Shown here in pieces: positions 10,472 through 20,425 of a stretch of 64,000 nt of DNA; within the stretch, counting starts at the first letter, position 1, and every line of letters begins with the position of its first letter. The notes under the pieces were generated by a model. That model saw nothing but the letters and a program-made list of their open reading frames with translations, did no database searches and was not told where the DNA came from. The translations under genes and the position numbers were made by a program. The DNA is from Stenotrophomonas sp. ATCM1_4 (GTDB lineage: Bacteria; Pseudomonadota; Gammaproteobacteria; Xanthomonadales; Xanthomonadaceae). Location of the stretch: contig NZ_QPFB01000001.1 in the NCBI RefSeq assembly GCF_004348115.1, positions 1,217,978 to 1,281,977 of the forward strand. Reading direction: 5' to 3'.

Positions 10472-10646
10472 GGGGACAGGGGGCAGCGGAAGCGGGCCGG
10501 TATTGTAGCCGGGCCGTCACATCCGTGACCTGTGGCTGGGAGGTTGCATCTGCCGACAAGGGGCAGGTGGCGCCGAGCCATGCCCGGCGGAAATACCCGG
10601 TGAACGCTTCAGCGCAGCGTGGCTGCGCGCGACCGGGCGGGGCGGC

Positions 10647-11021
<375 letters not shown>

Positions 11022-11774
11022 TTACTGGAATTCGAAGCTGAAGGCGACCGTCGCGGCGGCCGGTTCGCGCAGCCGGAAGGACACCTGCGCGCTTTGTCCG
11101 GGCGCCAACCGGCCCTGCGCATCGGCAGCCGGGCCCAGGTACTCCGCCGGTTGCAGCGTGCGCCGGCCGATCACCCGGCCATCGGCGTCGGACAGCGACA
11201 GCCGCAGCGCTGGCCATGCCTGCTCCCAACGCGCTTCATTGCGGAAACTGGCCTGCACCTGCAGGACGCCCGGCTGGCCCGGCACCGGGCGGATCTCGCG
11301 GCTGAGCATGCTGTAGGCACTGGGCTCATGCCATGCCGGCAGGGTGCAGCGCAGCACCGTGCACAGGGCGCTGACCAGGGGCCGGGTGCCGGCATCGGCG
11401 GCAAGCCGGGCGCGGTCGGCGACCAGCACCTGCACCAGCAGCAACAGCCCCAGCGCGGCGACCACGCCCCATTGCCAGCGCGGCGTCGCACGCGGCGGTG
11501 CGCCGGCCTGGCGCTCGGTGCGCATGAAACTGGGAGCGGTCACCGCAGGGGCCGGTGGGGCCGGTTCCTCGTTCAGCGTGTTGCTGTTGGCCTGCTGCGA
11601 TGGAATGAGGTCATCGGCAACGGTGATGTCGCCGCCCTCGTGCAGCGCCTGCACGGCCTCCTGATCCGATGCGACGGGCGCAACGGGCTCCGCCGGGAGC
11701 GGTGCCGTGGCCGGTGCCTGGCCCTGCAGGAAGGTGGCCAGTGACGGTTGCGATGGCGTGGGTTTGTCGCTCAT
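11022..11774 (-). CDS. DUF3426-type membrane protein without a zinc ribbon
   Basis: 250 residues. An N-terminal acidic, low-complexity cytoplasmic region (about 85 residues) leads to one transmembrane segment (GVVAALGLLLLVQVLVA) and a C-terminal beta-rich extracytoplasmic domain of about 130 residues with VQASFRNEARW and AQVSFRLREP, the DUF3426 signature. Members of this family normally start with a CxxC zinc-ribbon; no such cysteines are present here. The start ATG at 11774 sits 29 bases after the prmA stop. Function unknown; the place between prmA and fis is the usual one for this family. Confidence 0.75.
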   Translation of the reverse strand: MSDKPTPSQPSLATFLQGQAPATAPLPAEPVAPVASDQEAVQALHEGGDITVADDLIPSQQANSNTLNEEPAPPAPAVTAPSFMRTERQAGAPPRATPRWQWGVVAALGLLLLVQVLVADRARLAADAGTRPLVSALCTVLRCTLPAWHEPSAYSMLSREIRPVPGQPGVLQVQASFRNEARWEQAWPALRLSLSDADGRVIGRRTLQPAEYLGPAADAQGRLAPGQSAQVSFRLREPAAATVAFSFEFQ

Positions 11775-11803
11775 GTCAGGCGGTGACGGGGCAATGCGCC
11801 CAT

Positions 11804-12718
11804 TCAAGCACGGCGCACGCCGGTGATGCGCATCCAGTCGCCGTCCTGCACCGCCTCAAGCTGGTCGAACCAGGCCGCGTAGCGTTCCAGCAGTTCGCCC
11901 TCCTGGCCATGCAGGATGCCGGACAGGGCGATCCGCCCGCCGGTGGCCACGCGCGTGGCCAGCAGTTCGGCCAGGGCGTCCAGCGCCGAGGCCAGGATGT
12001 TGGCCACCACCACCGGATAGGTGGCGACCGGTTCGTCCTCAGGCAGGTAGGCGGCGATATGCACGCCGTTGCGCTCGCCGTTGTCGGCGGTGGCGATCAG
12101 CGCCTGCGGGTCGTTGTCCACGCCCACCGCCGCACCCGCGCCGAGCTTGAGCGCGGCCAGGGCCAGGATGCCGGAGCCACAGCCGAAGTCGAGCACGGTG
12201 CGGCCTTCCAGTTCGCCTTCGGCCGAGAGCTGGTCGAGCCAGCGCAGGCACAGGGCGGTGGTCGGATGGGTGCCGGAGCCGAAGGCCAGGCCCGGGTCCA
12301 GCCGCACCACGGCGGCGTCGGCGGCCTGTGCCGCTTCCGGCAGGTCATGGTTCCACGGCACGATCCAGGTGCGCTGGCCGAACGACATCGGCTGGAACTG
12401 GTCCAGCCAGGCGCGTTCCCAGTCCTCGTCCTCGACCGCGCGGAAGCTGGCGCTGCTCCAGTCCAGGCCCGGGTCGAATGCCTCCAGCGCGGCCAGCAGG
12501 GCCAGGCCGTTGGTATCGGCCGGGAACAGCGCGGTCAGCACCAGGTCGTTCCACAGCGGGGTCTCGCCCACGCCCGGCTCCAGGATCGCGCGCTCGTTGC
12601 TGGTGTCGGCATCGGCGTCGAGCATGGTCACCGCCAGCGCACCCACGTCGTCGAGTGCATTCTCGTAACGGGGCTGGGTGGTTTCGGTGCAGCGCAGGGT
12701 GAGTTCGAGGAAGGGCAT
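11804..12718 (-). CDS. prmA: Ribosomal protein L11 methyltransferase
   Basis: 304 residues, typical for PrmA, which trimethylates lysines and the N-terminus of ribosomal protein L11 with S-adenosylmethionine. The N-terminal L11-recognition domain starts [12 protein letters not shown]; the Rossmann methyltransferase domain shows [20 protein letters not shown] for SAM binding, GVDNDPQAL and the NILAS motif. First gene of the minus-strand run prmA - DUF3426 - fis - purH. Confidence 0.96.
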   Translation of the reverse strand: MPFLELTLRCTETTQPRYENALDDVGALAVTMLDADADTSNERAILEPGVGETPLWNDLVLTALFPADTNGLALLAALEAFDPGLDWSSASFRAVEDEDWERAWLDQFQPMSFGQRTWIVPWNHDLPEAAQAADAAVVRLDPGLAFGSGTHPTTALCLRWLDQLSAEGELEGRTVLDFGCGSGILALAALKLGAGAAVGVDNDPQALIATADNGERNGVHIAAYLPEDEPVATYPVVVANILASALDALAELLATRVATGGRIALSGILHGQEGELLERYAAWFDQLEAVQDGDWMRITGVRRA

Positions 12719-12862
12719 GGCGGGGGACGGCAGCGGCAGGACAGGGCACGCATCCTAGACGAGGCGGGCCCGGATTGCGCGCGGCCGGGGCTGTTGACAT
12801 CCACACGCCAGTCCATTGCTACACTTGCGCCTTGCACTCGGCCGTCCTGTCCCTGCCTCCGG

Positions 12863-13822
12863 ATGTTCTCCCTGCTTGCCAAAAAGCCCTGGTACCTGCT
12901 GGCGCTGCCCGTTGCGGTGCTGCTGGGCGTGCTTGGCTATCGCGGTGGCATCGGGCTGCATGCCGGCGGCGGTGGCAACGCTGAATTGGCGGCCGTCGGT
13001 GCCGGTGCGGAGGTGAGCACCGCCAACGGCTTCAGCAGCGGCCCGGCGCAGCCGGAAGTGGCCGCATCCACCGCGATCGGCCCCGGCCTGCCGGTGGACC
13101 TGCGTGCGGTGTTCGAGCGCGGGCGCGACCTGTACGCATTTGCCCGCGAGCTGCGTGCCGCCGCCGATGCCGGCGATGCGGAGGCGGCATGGATGGTCAG
13201 CCGCATTCATGATTACTGCGGTGTCTATGCGATGGACCCGCGCGGGTATGCGCTGGACAGCAGCACGCTGGCCAGCATGGGCCTGAGCGACGTGCCCGGC
13301 CTGAACGCCGCGCGTGAGCGCGTCAGCGTGGGCTGCGTGGGCTTCACCACCGCCGATGCGATCGGCCGTGGCGTGATCCTGCAGGAGCGCCAGCAGGCCG
13401 CCGCGGCCGGCAACCTGGCCGCCGAGGCCGCGCTGCTGGCGATGGGGGAGCCGCTCAAGCGTGATGCGGACTACCGCCGTGGCCTGGTCGAGCGCGTGCT
13501 GAACTCGCAGGATCCGGAAGCCTTCCTGGCGGTGTCCTCTGCAATGGGTGTCACAGCCGCCGGCGATGATGCCTACCGCGGGATGGTGGCGGGCGACCAG
13601 TTTTCCCAGCTGGCCTGGCAGGTTGCGGCCTGCCGGTTGGGGTTGGCCTGCGGGCCGAACAGCATGTTGATGACAAGCTATTGCGCCAACGGCGGGATCT
13701 GCTCCAAGGATCCAGGCCAGGATTTCGAATCGTTCGTGTATGACGCCGCCGTGCCACGGCAGAGCGAGGGAAGAATGAACCAGCTGGTAGACAGCCTGCG
13801 CGGTGCGCGGGGAGGTAAGTGA
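12863..13822 (+). CDS. Hypothetical membrane-anchored protein
   Basis: 319 residues. The N-terminus is a single membrane anchor (YLLALPVAVLLGVLGYRGGI) followed by a Gly/Ala-rich linker and a soluble alpha-helical domain containing six cysteines, probably extracytoplasmic. No family recognised. ATG at 12863 is chosen because the hydrophobic anchor starts right after it; the frame stays open upstream but overlaps prmA on the other strand. Divergent from prmA. The stop overlaps the start of the next gene by one base (TGATG), with GGAGGT inside its own last codons acting as the next gene's ribosome binding site. Confidence 0.7.
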   Translation: MFSLLAKKPWYLLALPVAVLLGVLGYRGGIGLHAGGGGNAELAAVGAGAEVSTANGFSSGPAQPEVAASTAIGPGLPVDLRAVFERGRDLYAFARELRAAADAGDAEAAWMVSRIHDYCGVYAMDPRGYALDSSTLASMGLSDVPGLNAARERVSVGCVGFTTADAIGRGVILQERQQAAAAGNLAAEAALLAMGEPLKRDADYRRGLVERVLNSQDPEAFLAVSSAMGVTAAGDDAYRGMVAGDQFSQLAWQVAACRLGLACGPNSMLMTSYCANGGICSKDPGQDFESFVYDAAVPRQSEGRMNQLVDSLRGARGGK

Positions 13823-14181
13823 TGAATTATCGTCAGTTCGTCCATGGAGCCAAGTTCTGGGTCTGGGTGGTGTTGTTCGTCGCCTACTCCGCCGGTGCGG
13901 TGGGAGTGGTGCTGATCGATACCTACGAGGACCGTTACCGTGCGATGAGCAAGGTCAAGCTCACCACCGTGAAATCGGACCTCGACACCCGCCGCGCCGG
14001 TGCCAGCCAGGCCGCGGCCATCTACCGCGCGCAGAGTGGCGCGCCGTTCTCCACGCTGCAGCCGGGCAGCAGCTTCCAGATCGTGTGGCCGGACGGCTCG
14101 GTGGAGACGGTGACGGTGATGGATCCGTCCTCGCCACTGGGGACCGAGCCGGTCACCGGCAGCGCGATCGACGCCCGGTAA
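13822..14181 (+). CDS. Small single-pass membrane protein of unknown function
   Basis: 119 residues. One transmembrane helix near residues 13-35 (WVWVVLFVAYSAGAVGVVL), then a soluble domain of about 80 residues ending in a beta-hairpin-like segment (FQIVWPDGSVETVTVMDP). No known family. It is translationally coupled to the preceding gene and followed by a strong terminator, so the two form a bicistronic unit of unknown role. Confidence 0.7.
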   Translation: MNYRQFVHGAKFWVWVVLFVAYSAGAVGVVLIDTYEDRYRAMSKVKLTTVKSDLDTRRAGASQAAAIYRAQSGAPFSTLQPGSSFQIVWPDGSVETVTVMDPSSPLGTEPVTGSAIDAR

Positions 14182-14205
14182 GCGGGCGCGAGGCAGGCAA
14201 CGCGG

Positions 14206-14228
14206 AAGGGCGGGTTTCCCGCCCTTTT
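14206..14228 (+). terminator. Intrinsic terminator
   Basis: GGGCGGG-TTT-CCCGCCC followed by TTTTG, 25 bases after the stop of the small membrane protein. Confidence 0.8.
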
Positions 14229-14298
14229 GTTTGCCCGCAAGTATTCCCGCGCGCGGCCGATATCGGGGCGTGCGAATGAGTGTGTTGAAAGACCCGTG

Positions 14299-16365
14299 AT
14301 GATGATTGCCCGTTACGACCACACCCTGGTCGGCTTTTCGATAGTGGTCGCCGTGCTGGCGTCATACACCGCGTTGGACATGGCCGGGCGGCTGGCCACG
14401 GCGCAGGGCAGGGTCGCGCGCTGGTGGTTGCTGGGCGGCGCGGTGGCGATGGGGTTGGGCATCTGGTCGATGCATTTCATCGGCATGTTGGCCTTCGACC
14501 TGCCGATCCCCCTGGGCTACGACCTGGCGCTGACGCTGTGGTCGCTGGCGGTATCGGTGGGCGCGTCGGCTTATGCGCTGTGGCTGGTGTCGCGCCCCAG
14601 CCTGCAGGGCCTGCGGCTGCTGGCCGGTGCGGTGCTGATGGGGCTGGCGATCGCGGCCATGCACTACCTGGGCATGAGCGCGCTGCGCATGCAGCCGGGC
14701 ATCGACTACCACCCGGGCTGGTTCCTCGCCTCGATCATGGTCGCCATCGGCGCGGCGGGCGCGGCATTGTGGATCGCCTTCCGGCTGCGCAACGAGCGCC
14801 GCAATACGCTGTACATGCGCGCGATGGCGTCGCTGCTGATGGGGTTCGCCATCGTCGGCATGCACTACACCGGCATGGCCGCCGCGCGCTTCCCGGAGGG
14901 CAGCATCTGTGGCGCGGTGAGCGCCGGCGGCATCGACACGCGCTGGCTGGCGGTGCTGGTGATCGTCACCACGGTGGCCACGCTGGGCATCGCCACGGTG
15001 GCCTCGTTGTTCGACCGTCGCATGCGCGAGCGCACCGGCGTGCTGGCCGACTCGCTGGCCGACGCCAACCAGAAGCTGGTGCAGGCGGCGCTGCATGACC
15101 CGTTGACCCAGCTGCCCAACCGCATGCTGCTGCAGGACCGCATGGGCCAAGCGATCAAGCGCGCCCAGCAGGAGGGACGCATGGTCGCGGTGATCTTCTG
15201 TGACCTGGACGGCTTCAAGACGGTCAACGATGCCTATGGCCACCATCTCGGTGATCGCCTGCTGGTGGCGGTGGCACGCCGCATCGGCGCGCTGCTCGGG
15301 CCACAGGACACCTTCGCGCGGCTGGGTGGCGACGAGTTCGTGATGGCGCTGGGCGTCGGAGGCCCGGACGACGCGCTGCTGGTGGCCGAGCGCATCGTCG
15401 CGGCGGCGGCGCAGCCGTTCCTGATCGACGCGGCGGAGCTGCAGGTCAGTGCCAGCCTCGGCATCGCGTTGTACCCCAGCGACGCGCGCAACGAGCGCGA
15501 ACTGATGGCCCATGCCGACGTGGCCATGTACCACACCAAGCGGCTGGGCCGGAACGGCTACACCTTCTTCACCCCGGCCATGCAGGTCAACGCCAATCGC
15601 CAGCTGCGCCTGCTGCAGGACCTGCGCAAGGCGGTGGAGAACGACGAGCTGGTGCTGCACTACCAGCCCAAGTTCGATGCCGGTGGCCAGCGGGTGATCG
15701 GCGCGGAGGCATTGCTGCGTTGGCAGCACCCGGAGCTGGGCATGCTGGCGCCGGACATGTTCATTCCCATCGCCGAGCGCAGCGGATTGATCCTGCCGAT
15801 CGGCGACTGGGTGCTGGACCAGGCCTGCCGGCAGCTGCGGCAATGGCATGACGCCGGCAACCGGGAATGGACGATGGCGGTGAACCTGTCGCCGCTGCAG
15901 TTCGATTCGCCGGTGCTGGTGGAGACGGTGCGACGGATCATCCAGGTGCATGGCATCGACCCGACCTGCCTGACCCTGGAGGTCACCGAGACCACGGCGA
16001 TGAAGGATGTCGAGGCCAGCCTGGACGTGCTCAACCAGTTGACCGCGATGGGGTTGAAGATCGCCATCGACGATTTCGGCACCGGCTATTCCAGCCTGCT
16101 CTACCTCAAGCGCATGCCGGCGGCGGAGTTGAAGATCGACCGTGCCTTCGTGCGCGACCTGGAGCGCAACGAGGAGGATGCAGCGATCGTGTCCTCGATC
16201 GTGGCACTGGCGCGCGCGCTGAACATCAAGGTGGTGGCCGAGGGCGTGGAGACCGCGGCGCAGCGCGAGTTCCTGCGTTCGCTGGGCTGCGACTCGCTGC
16301 AGGGCTACTTCCTGGGGCGGCCGACGGCGGCTGCGGCCTTCATGGGGTTGGCAGCGCCGACGTGA
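14299..16365 (+). CDS. MHYT-GGDEF-EAL cyclic-di-GMP signalling protein
   Basis: 688 residues. Seven predicted helices in the N-terminal ~240 residues contain the three MHYT-type motifs (MHFIGM, MHYLGM, MHYTGM), thought to bind a metal and sense a small ligand such as oxygen or NO. A GGDEF domain follows with an intact RLGGDEFVMAL active site, then an EAL domain with GAEALLRW and DDFGTGYSSLLYLKRMP. Both catalytic motifs look intact, so either synthesis or breakdown of cyclic-di-GMP is possible; EAL usually dominates in such hybrids. ATG codons at 14299 and 14302 and a GTG at 14296 are all possible starts; no strong ribosome binding site separates them. Confidence 0.92.
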   Translation: MMIARYDHTLVGFSIVVAVLASYTALDMAGRLATAQGRVARWWLLGGAVAMGLGIWSMHFIGMLAFDLPIPLGYDLALTLWSLAVSVGASAYALWLVSRPSLQGLRLLAGAVLMGLAIAAMHYLGMSALRMQPGIDYHPGWFLASIMVAIGAAGAALWIAFRLRNERRNTLYMRAMASLLMGFAIVGMHYTGMAAARFPEGSICGAVSAGGIDTRWLAVLVIVTTVATLGIATVASLFDRRMRERTGVLADSLADANQKLVQAALHDPLTQLPNRMLLQDRMGQAIKRAQQEGRMVAVIFCDLDGFKTVNDAYGHHLGDRLLVAVARRIGALLGPQDTFARLGGDEFVMALGVGGPDDALLVAERIVAAAAQPFLIDAAELQVSASLGIALYPSDARNERELMAHADVAMYHTKRLGRNGYTFFTPAMQVNANRQLRLLQDLRKAVENDELVLHYQPKFDAGGQRVIGAEALLRWQHPELGMLAPDMFIPIAERSGLILPIGDWVLDQACRQLRQWHDAGNREWTMAVNLSPLQFDSPVLVETVRRIIQVHGIDPTCLTLEVTETTAMKDVEASLDVLNQLTAMGLKIAIDDFGTGYSSLLYLKRMPAAELKIDRAFVRDLERNEEDAAIVSSIVALARALNIKVVAEGVETAAQREFLRSLGCDSLQGYFLGRPTAAAAFMGLAAPT

Positions 16366-16471
16366 CCCATCGGTGATGCCCGCCATCCACTGCGCGTGGT
16401 CGCGAACGACGCGCCGCAGGCGGGAAGGGGGCGCAGCGCAATCCCGGCGCACCCGCGGCGCCAGGCAAAAG

Positions 16472-16496
16472 AAAAGGCGGGTTTCCCCGCCTTTTC
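16472..16496. terminator. Bidirectional intrinsic terminator between the GGDEF-EAL gene and accC
   Basis: AAAAGGCGGG-TTTC-CCCGCCTTTT. A GC stem with A and T tracts on both sides lies between two converging genes. Confidence 0.85.
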
Positions 16497-16516
16497 CTGT
16501 TCCATCAAACCGTCGA

Positions 16517-17884
16517 TCAGGTCAGCGCGATCGACTGGTTCTTGCGCTCGGCCAGGCGCTTTTCCAGGTAGTGGATGTTCTGTCCACCGGCCTGGAAGCC
16601 CTTGTCGCGCATGATGCGCTGCTGCAGGGCGACGTTGGTCTTGATGCCGTCCACGACCATCTCGCTCAGCGCCACGCGCATGCGCGCGATGGCGGTGTCG
16701 CGGTCCGGGCCATGCACGATCAGCTTGCCGATCATCGAGTCGTAGTTCGGCGGGACCTTGTAGCCGGCGTAGATGTGGGTATCCACGCGCACACCCGGGC
16801 CACCCGGCGGGTAGAAGCCGGTGATCAGGCCGGGGCTGGGGATGAAGGTCTCCGCGTCCTCGGCGTTGATGCGGCATTCGATGGCGTGGCCGTGCAGCAC
16901 CACGTCGCTCTGCTTGATCGTCAGCTTCTGGCCCGAGGCGATGCGCAGCTGCTCGGCGACCAGGTCGATGCCGGTCACCATCTCCGTCACCGGATGCTCC
17001 ACCTGCACGCGGGTGTTCATCTCGATGAAGTAGAAGCGGCCGTCCTCGAACAGGAACTCGAACGTGCCGGCGCCGCGGTAGCCGATGCGGATGCAGGCTT
17101 CCACGCAGACCTTGCCGATCTGCTCGCGCAGTTCGGCGGTGATGCCCGGTGCCGGTGCTTCTTCCACCACCTTCTGGTGACGGCGCTGCATCGAGCAGTC
17201 GCGCTCACCCAGGTGGATGGCGTTGCCCTGGCCATCGGCCAGCACCTGGATTTCCACGTGGCGCGGATTCTCCAGGTACTTCTCCATGTAGACCTCGCCG
17301 TTGCCGAAGGCTGCCTTGGCTTCGGACTTGGTGGTCTCGATGGAGGCCTTCAGCGCGCCCTCGGCATGCACCACGCGCATGCCGCGGCCGCCGCCGCCAC
17401 CGGACGCCTTGATGATGACCGGGTAGCCGATCTCGCGGGCGATCTTGGTGTTGGCGACGATGTCATCCCCCAGCGGGCCGCCCGAGCCGGGCACGCACGG
17501 CACGCCGGCGGCCTTCATCGCGCGGATGGCTTCGACCTTGTCACCCATCAGGCGGATGGTTTCCGCACGCGGGCCGATGAAGATGAAGCCGGACTGCTCC
17601 ACGCGCTCGGCGAAGTCGGCGTTCTCGGACAGGAAGCCGTAGCCAGGGTGGATGGCCTGGGCGTCGGTGACTTCAGCGGCGGCGATCAGTGCCGGGATGT
17701 TGAGGTAGCTTTCCGACGACGGTGCCGGGCCGATGCAGACCGACTCGTCGGCCATGGCCACGTGCTTGAGGTTGCGGTCGACGGTGGAGTGCACCGCGAC
17801 CGTGCGGATGCCCAGGGTGTGGCACGCGCGCAGGATGCGCAGCGCGATTTCCCCTCGGTTGGCGATTACGACCTTGTCGAGCAT
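16517..17884 (-). CDS. accC: Acetyl-CoA carboxylase biotin carboxylase subunit
   Basis: 455 residues, normal AccC length. Carboxylates the biotin on AccB with ATP and bicarbonate, the first half-reaction of fatty-acid synthesis. Signatures: [19 protein letters not shown] at the N-terminus, [14 protein letters not shown] glycine-rich ATP loop, [15 protein letters not shown], and [14 protein letters not shown] with metal and substrate residues. It follows accB by 10 bases on the same strand. Confidence 0.97.
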   Translation of the reverse strand: MLDKVVIANRGEIALRILRACHTLGIRTVAVHSTVDRNLKHVAMADESVCIGPAPSSESYLNIPALIAAAEVTDAQAIHPGYGFLSENADFAERVEQSGFIFIGPRAETIRLMGDKVEAIRAMKAAGVPCVPGSGGPLGDDIVANTKIAREIGYPVIIKASGGGGGRGMRVVHAEGALKASIETTKSEAKAAFGNGEVYMEKYLENPRHVEIQVLADGQGNAIHLGERDCSMQRRHQKVVEEAPAPGITAELREQIGKVCVEACIRIGYRGAGTFEFLFEDGRFYFIEMNTRVQVEHPVTEMVTGIDLVAEQLRIASGQKLTIKQSDVVLHGHAIECRINAEDAETFIPSPGLITGFYPPGGPGVRVDTHIYAGYKVPPNYDSMIGKLIVHGPDRDTAIARMRVALSEMVVDGIKTNVALQQRIMRDKGFQAGGQNIHYLEKRLAERKNQSIALT

Positions 17885-17894
17885 GGCCGGCGCC

Positions 17895-18374
17895 TCAGGC
17901 GATCACGAACAGCGGCTGGTCGAATTCCACCGGGCTGCCGTTCTCGCCGAGGATGGCCACCACGGTGCCGGACACTTCGGCCTCGATCGGGTTGAACATC
18001 TTCATCGCCTCGATGATGGCCAGGGTTTCACCGGCCTTGATGGTCTGGCCGACGCTGACGAAGGCCGGCTTGTCCGGCGCGGACGAGGCATAGAAGGTGC
18101 CGACCATCGGCGCGCGCTGCACGTGGCCTTCCGGCAGGGCGTTGCCCGGCTTGGCGGTGCCACCGGTGGAGGCCTCGGTCGGGCCGCTCATCGGCATGGC
18201 CGCCGGCGCAGCGGCCGGGGCGGGCGCGTAGACCGGGGCGGCGACCGGGGCGGCGTAGCCGCCGACCGGGGTGCGCGACAGGCGCACGGATTCCTCGCCC
18301 TCCTTGATCTCGATCTCGGCCAGGTTCGACTCTTCCAGCAGGTCGATGAGCTTCTTGATTTTGCGCAGATCCAT
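17895..18374 (-). CDS. accB: Acetyl-CoA carboxylase biotin carboxyl carrier protein
   Basis: 159 residues. N-terminal [17 protein letters not shown], an Ala/Pro/Gly-rich flexible linker, and a C-terminal biotinyl domain with the biotinylated lysine in EAMKMFN and the BCCP-specific thumb ([11 protein letters not shown]). ATG at 18374 is chosen as the conserved start. Forms an operon with accC. Confidence 0.97.
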   Translation of the reverse strand: MDLRKIKKLIDLLEESNLAEIEIKEGEESVRLSRTPVGGYAAPVAAPVYAPAPAAAPAAMPMSGPTEASTGGTAKPGNALPEGHVQRAPMVGTFYASSAPDKPAFVSVGQTIKAGETLAIIEAMKMFNPIEAEVSGTVVAILGENGSPVEFDQPLFVIA

Positions 18375-18427
18375 GAGGGCCTCTTTCGTTCTGTTGTAGC
18401 GGTAAGGTGGGGGCGCGGTGCGCCGGG

Positions 18428-18865
18428 TCAAAGTTCGTAGAAGTCGCGCAGTTGCCGGGTGCGGTCCTGCGCGTGGATGGTCAGGCAATGCGACCGCGCA
18501 CCATTGCGCGAGGTTCCATCGGCATTGAAGGCGTAGACCGCGGCGCAGTCCTGGTCACGCAGGGTGATCCAGGCGCGTTGCGCGGCCACCAGCTGTTGCT
18601 CGGCGCTGTCGCAATGGCTGCAGCTGCCGTCGGTGGCCTGCTGCCGCAACTGCTGGCGCACCTGGCGGTAGACGGCATTGAGTGCCTCGTCGGCGTCCTC
18701 GGCGCGGTCGGCCGCGCACAGGTCGCTTTCCATCGTGCTGACGGCGGTCGTGCAGTCGATGCCCTCGGCGGCACGGTCACGGGCCTGGCGCGCATGCGCC
18801 GGCGCCAGCAGCACGCTGCCCAGGGCCAGGGCCAGGCCGACCAGCAGGTGCGGCAGCGCTTTCAC
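18428..18865 (-). CDS. LprI-like (DUF1311) secreted protein
   Basis: 145 residues with a signal peptide ([19 protein letters not shown]). The mature part has the DUF1311/LprI pattern of paired cysteines and helices: [18 protein letters not shown]... LVAAQRAW...[11 protein letters not shown]. The mycobacterial founder protein LprI inhibits lysozyme; that role here is only an extrapolation. The start is a GTG whose bases overlap the aroQ stop (GTGA), so it is probably translated by coupling with aroQ. It sits between aroQ and accB, which are more often direct neighbours. Confidence 0.75.
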   Translation of the reverse strand: MKALPHLLVGLALALGSVLLAPAHARQARDRAAEGIDCTTAVSTMESDLCAADRAEDADEALNAVYRQVRQQLRQQATDGSCSHCDSAEQQLVAAQRAWITLRDQDCAAVYAFNADGTSRNGARSHCLTIHAQDRTRQLRDFYEL

Positions 18866-19308
18866 GCGGCAGCCGCCAGCCGCTGCAGGGCGGCGTCCAT
18901 CGCATAGCGGTAGCTGTCGGCGCCAAAGCCGCAGATCACGCCCACCGCCTTGTCGCTCAGGTAGCTGTGCTGCCGGAACGGCTCGCGGCTGTGCGGGTTG
19001 GACAGGTGGATCTCGATGAAGGGAATGGCCACGGCAGCCAGCGCGTCGCGCAGGGCCACCGAGGTATGCGTGAAAGCAGCCGGATTGATCAGGATGAAAG
19101 CGGTTCCATCGGTACGCGCGGCCTGCACCCGGTCCACCAGCACGTGTTCGGCGTTGGACTGCAGGTGGTCGGTGGCATGGCCGGCGGCCTGTGCCTGCGC
19201 GGCCAGCGCCGCATCGATCTGGGCCAGTGTGGTGTGGCCGTAGACCTCGGGCTCGCGAGTGCCCAGCAGGTTCAGGTTGGGGCCGTGGAGAACCAGCAGT
19301 TTTGCCAT
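18862..19308 (-). CDS. aroQ: Type II 3-dehydroquinate dehydratase
   Basis: 148 residues, usual length of the dodecameric type II enzyme. Dehydrates 3-dehydroquinate to 3-dehydroshikimate in aromatic amino acid synthesis. Signatures: [17 protein letters not shown] with the catalytic Arg and Tyr, [17 protein letters not shown], and [16 protein letters not shown] with the general-acid His. ATG at 19308 opens the conserved MAKLLVLHG. First gene of aroQ - lprI-like - accB - accC. Confidence 0.96.
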   Translation of the reverse strand: MAKLLVLHGPNLNLLGTREPEVYGHTTLAQIDAALAAQAQAAGHATDHLQSNAEHVLVDRVQAARTDGTAFILINPAAFTHTSVALRDALAAVAIPFIEIHLSNPHSREPFRQHSYLSDKAVGVICGFGADSYRYAMDAALQRLAAAA

Positions 19309-19742
19309 GGACCGAGGGAAGGCGGGAAAGGGCGGCAGTGTGATCGAAGCCGGCAATGCTGTCCAGTTCGGCGAAATTAGCCGTGTTTAAAGCAATCGTT
19401 TGAATCCTAATGCGGCTGGACCCATGCGGCATGGTGGGCCATTTCCGTCATGCCCGCAGCGGTTTGGTGGGAAGAGTCGCAGTGCAGGGCCTACTGCCCA
19501 CGAACAGCCGCCCGGCGCAATGGGCAACGGTTGGCAGCGTGATGGGCGACGTTCGCGGATATCGCACCGCGTAGCTGCACGGCCAGGCGCGCGCGGCCAT
19601 CTCCCTTCTCCCGAAAAGTGGGAGAAGGTGCCCCGAAGGGGCGGATGAGGGCGGCTTTCCCTGCCGCCGGACACTGCAAGTGAACTCACGAATCCCCCGG
19701 ATCGCGGTCCAGCGGATGCCCCCCATCCAGTTCGCTTCCGTT
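19309..19742. other. Non-coding gap between aroQ and nemR
   Basis: Divergent promoter region of about 430 bases. No convincing gene on either strand. It holds the aroQ promoter side at the left, one dispersed palindromic repeat (19600-19652) and, at the right, the NemR operator region. The stretch 19420-19590 has short GC-rich inverted segments but nothing identifiable. Confidence 0.6.
19600..19652. repeat. Dispersed intergenic palindrome (CTCCC...GGGAG type)
   Basis: Two adjacent hairpins, CTTCTCCC-GAAAAGT-GGGAGAAG and CCCC-GAA-GGGG, followed by GCGGATGAGGG. This bipartite element belongs to a family of Xanthomonadaceae intergenic repeats related in layout to the elements at 47524-47651 and 54086-54126. 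Confidence 0.6.
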
Positions 19743-19761
19743 AATAGACGACCGGTCTATT
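19743..19761. promoter_or_regulatory. NemR-type operator
   Basis: Inverted repeat AATAGAC-GACCG-GTCTATT, closely matching the TAGAC...GGTCTA box bound by NemR-like TetR regulators. It lies 19 bases upstream of the repressor start, where it would overlap the promoter and give autorepression of the operon. Confidence 0.75.
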
Positions 19762-19779
19762 TGAAATACGATGCGCCCC

Positions 19780-20391
19780 ATGAACTTGTCCCCCAAAGCC
19801 CAAGCCACCCGCCAGCACATCCTCGATACCGGCTACCGACTGGTATTGCAGAAGGGATTTGCCGCGCTCGGCCTTCAGGAAATCCTCAAGGCCTGCGCGG
19901 TGCCGAAGGGCTCGTTCTATCACTACTTCCCGTCCAAGGAAGCGTTCGGCTGCGAACTGCTGCAACAGTACGTCGACGGCTACGGGCGCAAGCTGGAGCA
20001 GTTGCTGGCCGATGGCGGCACCGGCCGCGAATGCCTGATGCGCTACTGGGAGGCATGGATGCGTGACCCGGCCGACCCGGCGCAGGGCTGGGCCGAGGAG
20101 TGCCTGGTGGTGAAGCTCGCCGCCGAGGTCGCGGACCTTTCCGAGGACATGCGCCGGGTGTTGGATGACGGCGTGCAGCGGCTGTTGCAGCGGATCGCCG
20201 TGCTGGTCGAGGAAGGCCGCGCCGATGGCTCGCTGCCGGCCGGCAAGCCCGCCCTGGATGTGGCGCGGGTGCTCTACCAGATGTGGCTGGGCGCAGCCCT
20301 GCTGTCCAAGCTGAGCCAGGACCACCTGCCCCTGCAGCAGGCGCGCGAGGCCACCGAACACCTGCTGACCTGCGGCCATCGCGCCGCGTGA
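19780..20391 (+). CDS. nemR: TetR family repressor, NemR-like
   Basis: 203 residues. The HTH (EILKACAVPKGSFYHYFPSK) and the C-terminal domain (ECLVVKLAAEVADLSEDMRR) closely resemble E. coli NemR. In E. coli NemR, Cys106 and Lys175 form the redox-reversible sulfenamide switch for bleach and electrophiles; here Cys108 (in EECLVV) and Lys177 (in LLSKLSQ) occupy the matching positions, so the sensing chemistry is probably kept. ATG at 19780 gives the conserved length; an in-frame ATG at 19771 is also possible. First gene of a four-gene operon. Confidence 0.85.
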   Translation: MNLSPKAQATRQHILDTGYRLVLQKGFAALGLQEILKACAVPKGSFYHYFPSKEAFGCELLQQYVDGYGRKLEQLLADGGTGRECLMRYWEAWMRDPADPAQGWAEECLVVKLAAEVADLSEDMRRVLDDGVQRLLQRIAVLVEEGRADGSLPAGKPALDVARVLYQMWLGAALLSKLSQDHLPLQQAREATEHLLTCGHRAA

Positions 20392-20425
20392 TTCCCCCAC
20401 CGCCCCAACGATTGAAGGCACTGAC

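Noticed and set aside
10516..10529. GTCAC-ATCC-GTGAC inverted repeat upstream of purH as a PurR site
   Set aside because: It does not match the PurR box (ACGCAAACGTTTGCGT type); a five-base arm is weak evidence.
12794..12825. TTGACA ... TACACT promoter for the 12863 gene
   Set aside because: Spacer is 20 bases, outside the usual 16-18; kept only as a thought.
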